Source of the DNA: Nostocaceae cyanobacterium CSSed10_463m
GTDB lineage: Bacteria > Cyanobacteriota > Cyanobacteriia > Cyanobacteriales > Nostocaceae
Direction: 5' to 3'
DNA: 5,003 nucleotides
Assembly (NCBI GenBank): GCA_003556955.1
Contig: PWQB01000380.1
Span: 1 to 5,003 of the forward strand
The position numbers were made by a program, and so were the translations under genes. Shown piece by piece: positions 4,282 through 5,003 of the stretch. The notes below the pieces were generated by a model. That model worked only from the letters and a program-made list of their open reading frames with translations. It was not told the origin of the DNA and made no database searches. The first letter of the stretch is position 1. Each line of letters begins with the position of its first letter.

Positions 4282-5003
4282 ATGTCTGTTGTGGAAAAGC
4301 CGAAAATTGATCGCATTCTCGCCGTTGATGATACTAGAGATAATCTCATTTTGGTACAAACGATTCTAGAAAGTGAGGGGTATGAAATTGATTTAGTTGC
4401 AGATGGTTTAACAGCTTTGCAACAAATTGAAGAATCTCCGCCCGATTTGATTTTGCTAGATGTGATGATGCCAGGAATGGATGGTTATGAAGTAACTCGA
4501 CGCATCCGTAAAAACCCTAATTTAAATGTTAGCTATATTCCAATTTTACTAATTACTGCATTTCACCAATCCAGTGTAGTTGAAGGGTTGGATGCTGGCG
4601 CTGATGATTTTATTCGTAAACCATTTGATACAGATGAGCTTTTAGCCCGTGTGCGATCGCTATTACGCCTCAAACACAGTCTGGACGAACAAAAAAAGAT
4701 GTCACGTCAGCGCGAAGACTTTGTTTCACGTTTAACTCATGATTTGCGTACGCCCCTAGTAGCTGCTGACAGAATGCTGGACTTGTTTCAACAGGAAACC
4801 TTTTGCAAAATTTCCCCAGAAATGAAACAAGCGATCGCTGTGATGATTCGCAGTAATCAGAATTTAATGCAAATGGTAAACACCTTATTAGAAGTCTATC
4901 GCTTTGAGGCAGGTAAAAAGACCTTAAACGATGACGTGTGTAACCTACCAGAAATTATTCAAGAAGTCACTGGCGAACTCAATCCTCTGGCTAGTGAAAA
5001 AAA
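4282..5003 (+). CDS. Second receiver-first histidine kinase, 3' end beyond the window
   Basis: An uninterrupted frame from the ATG at 4282 runs off the window after 240 full codons. REC covers about residues 10-130: acidic D16/D17, phospho-acceptor D60 in ILLDVMMPGMDGYE, switch T92 in LLITAF, and K113 in IRKPF. This is a fully canonical receiver, unlike that of the upstream kinase. A short polar linker (about 131-145) leads to HisKA with H153 in LTHDLRTPLVAADRM; the helix continues to about 210 (LLEVYRFEAGK). The HATPase domain is expected beyond the edge and cannot be confirmed. There is no signal peptide or membrane segment, so it is probably cytoplasmic. It lies 27 bp after the upstream kinase on the same strand with no terminator between, which fits co-transcription. 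No strong ribosome binding site is visible. It carries two HIP1 octamers (4653-4660, 4831-4838). It could end as a plain REC-kinase or carry further domains. Confidence 0.92.
   Translation, partial: MSVVEKPKIDRILAVDDTRDNLILVQTILESEGYEIDLVADGLTALQQIEESPPDLILLDVMMPGMDGYEVTRRIRKNPNLNVSYIPILLITAFHQSSVVEGLDAGADDFIRKPFDTDELLARVRSLLRLKHSLDEQKKMSRQREDFVSRLTHDLRTPLVAADRMLDLFQQETFCKISPEMKQAIAVMIRSNQNLMQMVNTLLEVYRFEAGKKTLNDDVCNLPEIIQEVTGELNPLASEK

Overview
The window looks like chromosomal DNA of a filamentous, heterocyst-forming type cyanobacterium (Nostoc/Anabaena group). Three things point there. There are five copies of the octamer GCGATCGC (HIP1), all inside coding sequence. A tandem heptamer array and other interspersed palindromic repeats fill the intergenic DNA. 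The proteins have a cyanobacterial flavour: a lipid-A-disaccharide-synthase-like glycosyltransferase and receiver-first histidine kinases. The assignment rests on sequence style and recalled families, not on a search.

Layout: (1) Positions 1-884, plus strand: the 3' part of a lipid-A-disaccharide synthase-related protein whose start lies upstream of the window. (2) Positions 881-1603, minus strand: a complete NarL/FixJ-family response regulator with an N-terminal receiver and C-terminal LuxR-type helix-turn-helix. It converges on gene 1, and the two stop codons overlap in a shared TTAA. (3) Positions 1604-2919: about 1.3 kb with no convincing gene. It holds an AT-rich stretch, then a ~227-bp repeat bounded by perfect 11-bp inverted ends and carrying a nine-unit heptamer array. 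Next come a second cluster of direct and inverted repeats around a GC hairpin and a 12-bp palindrome, a segment with RNA-like stems, and a leader region with a CRP-like palindrome and a 10-bp inverted repeat. (4) Positions 2920-4254, plus strand: a complete soluble REC-coiled coil-HisKA-HATPase kinase. (5) Position 4282 to the window end, plus strand: the 5' part of a second REC-HisKA kinase, starting 27 bp after gene 4.

Genes 4 and 5 are probably co-transcribed and form a signalling pair. Both lack any visible sensor or membrane segment, and both put the receiver in front of the kinase, so they are best read as intermediate kinases in a phosphorelay that take input by phosphorylation or protein contact. 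The NarL-type regulator is a possible output partner, but it is divergent from the kinases and separated by the repeat-rich gap, so this pairing is only a guess. The most interesting material is the architecture of the intergenic repeats, the unusual switch residue in the first kinase's receiver, and the possible structured RNA and operator-like palindromes upstream of the kinase pair. I see no defence system, CRISPR array, transposase, tRNA or rRNA.
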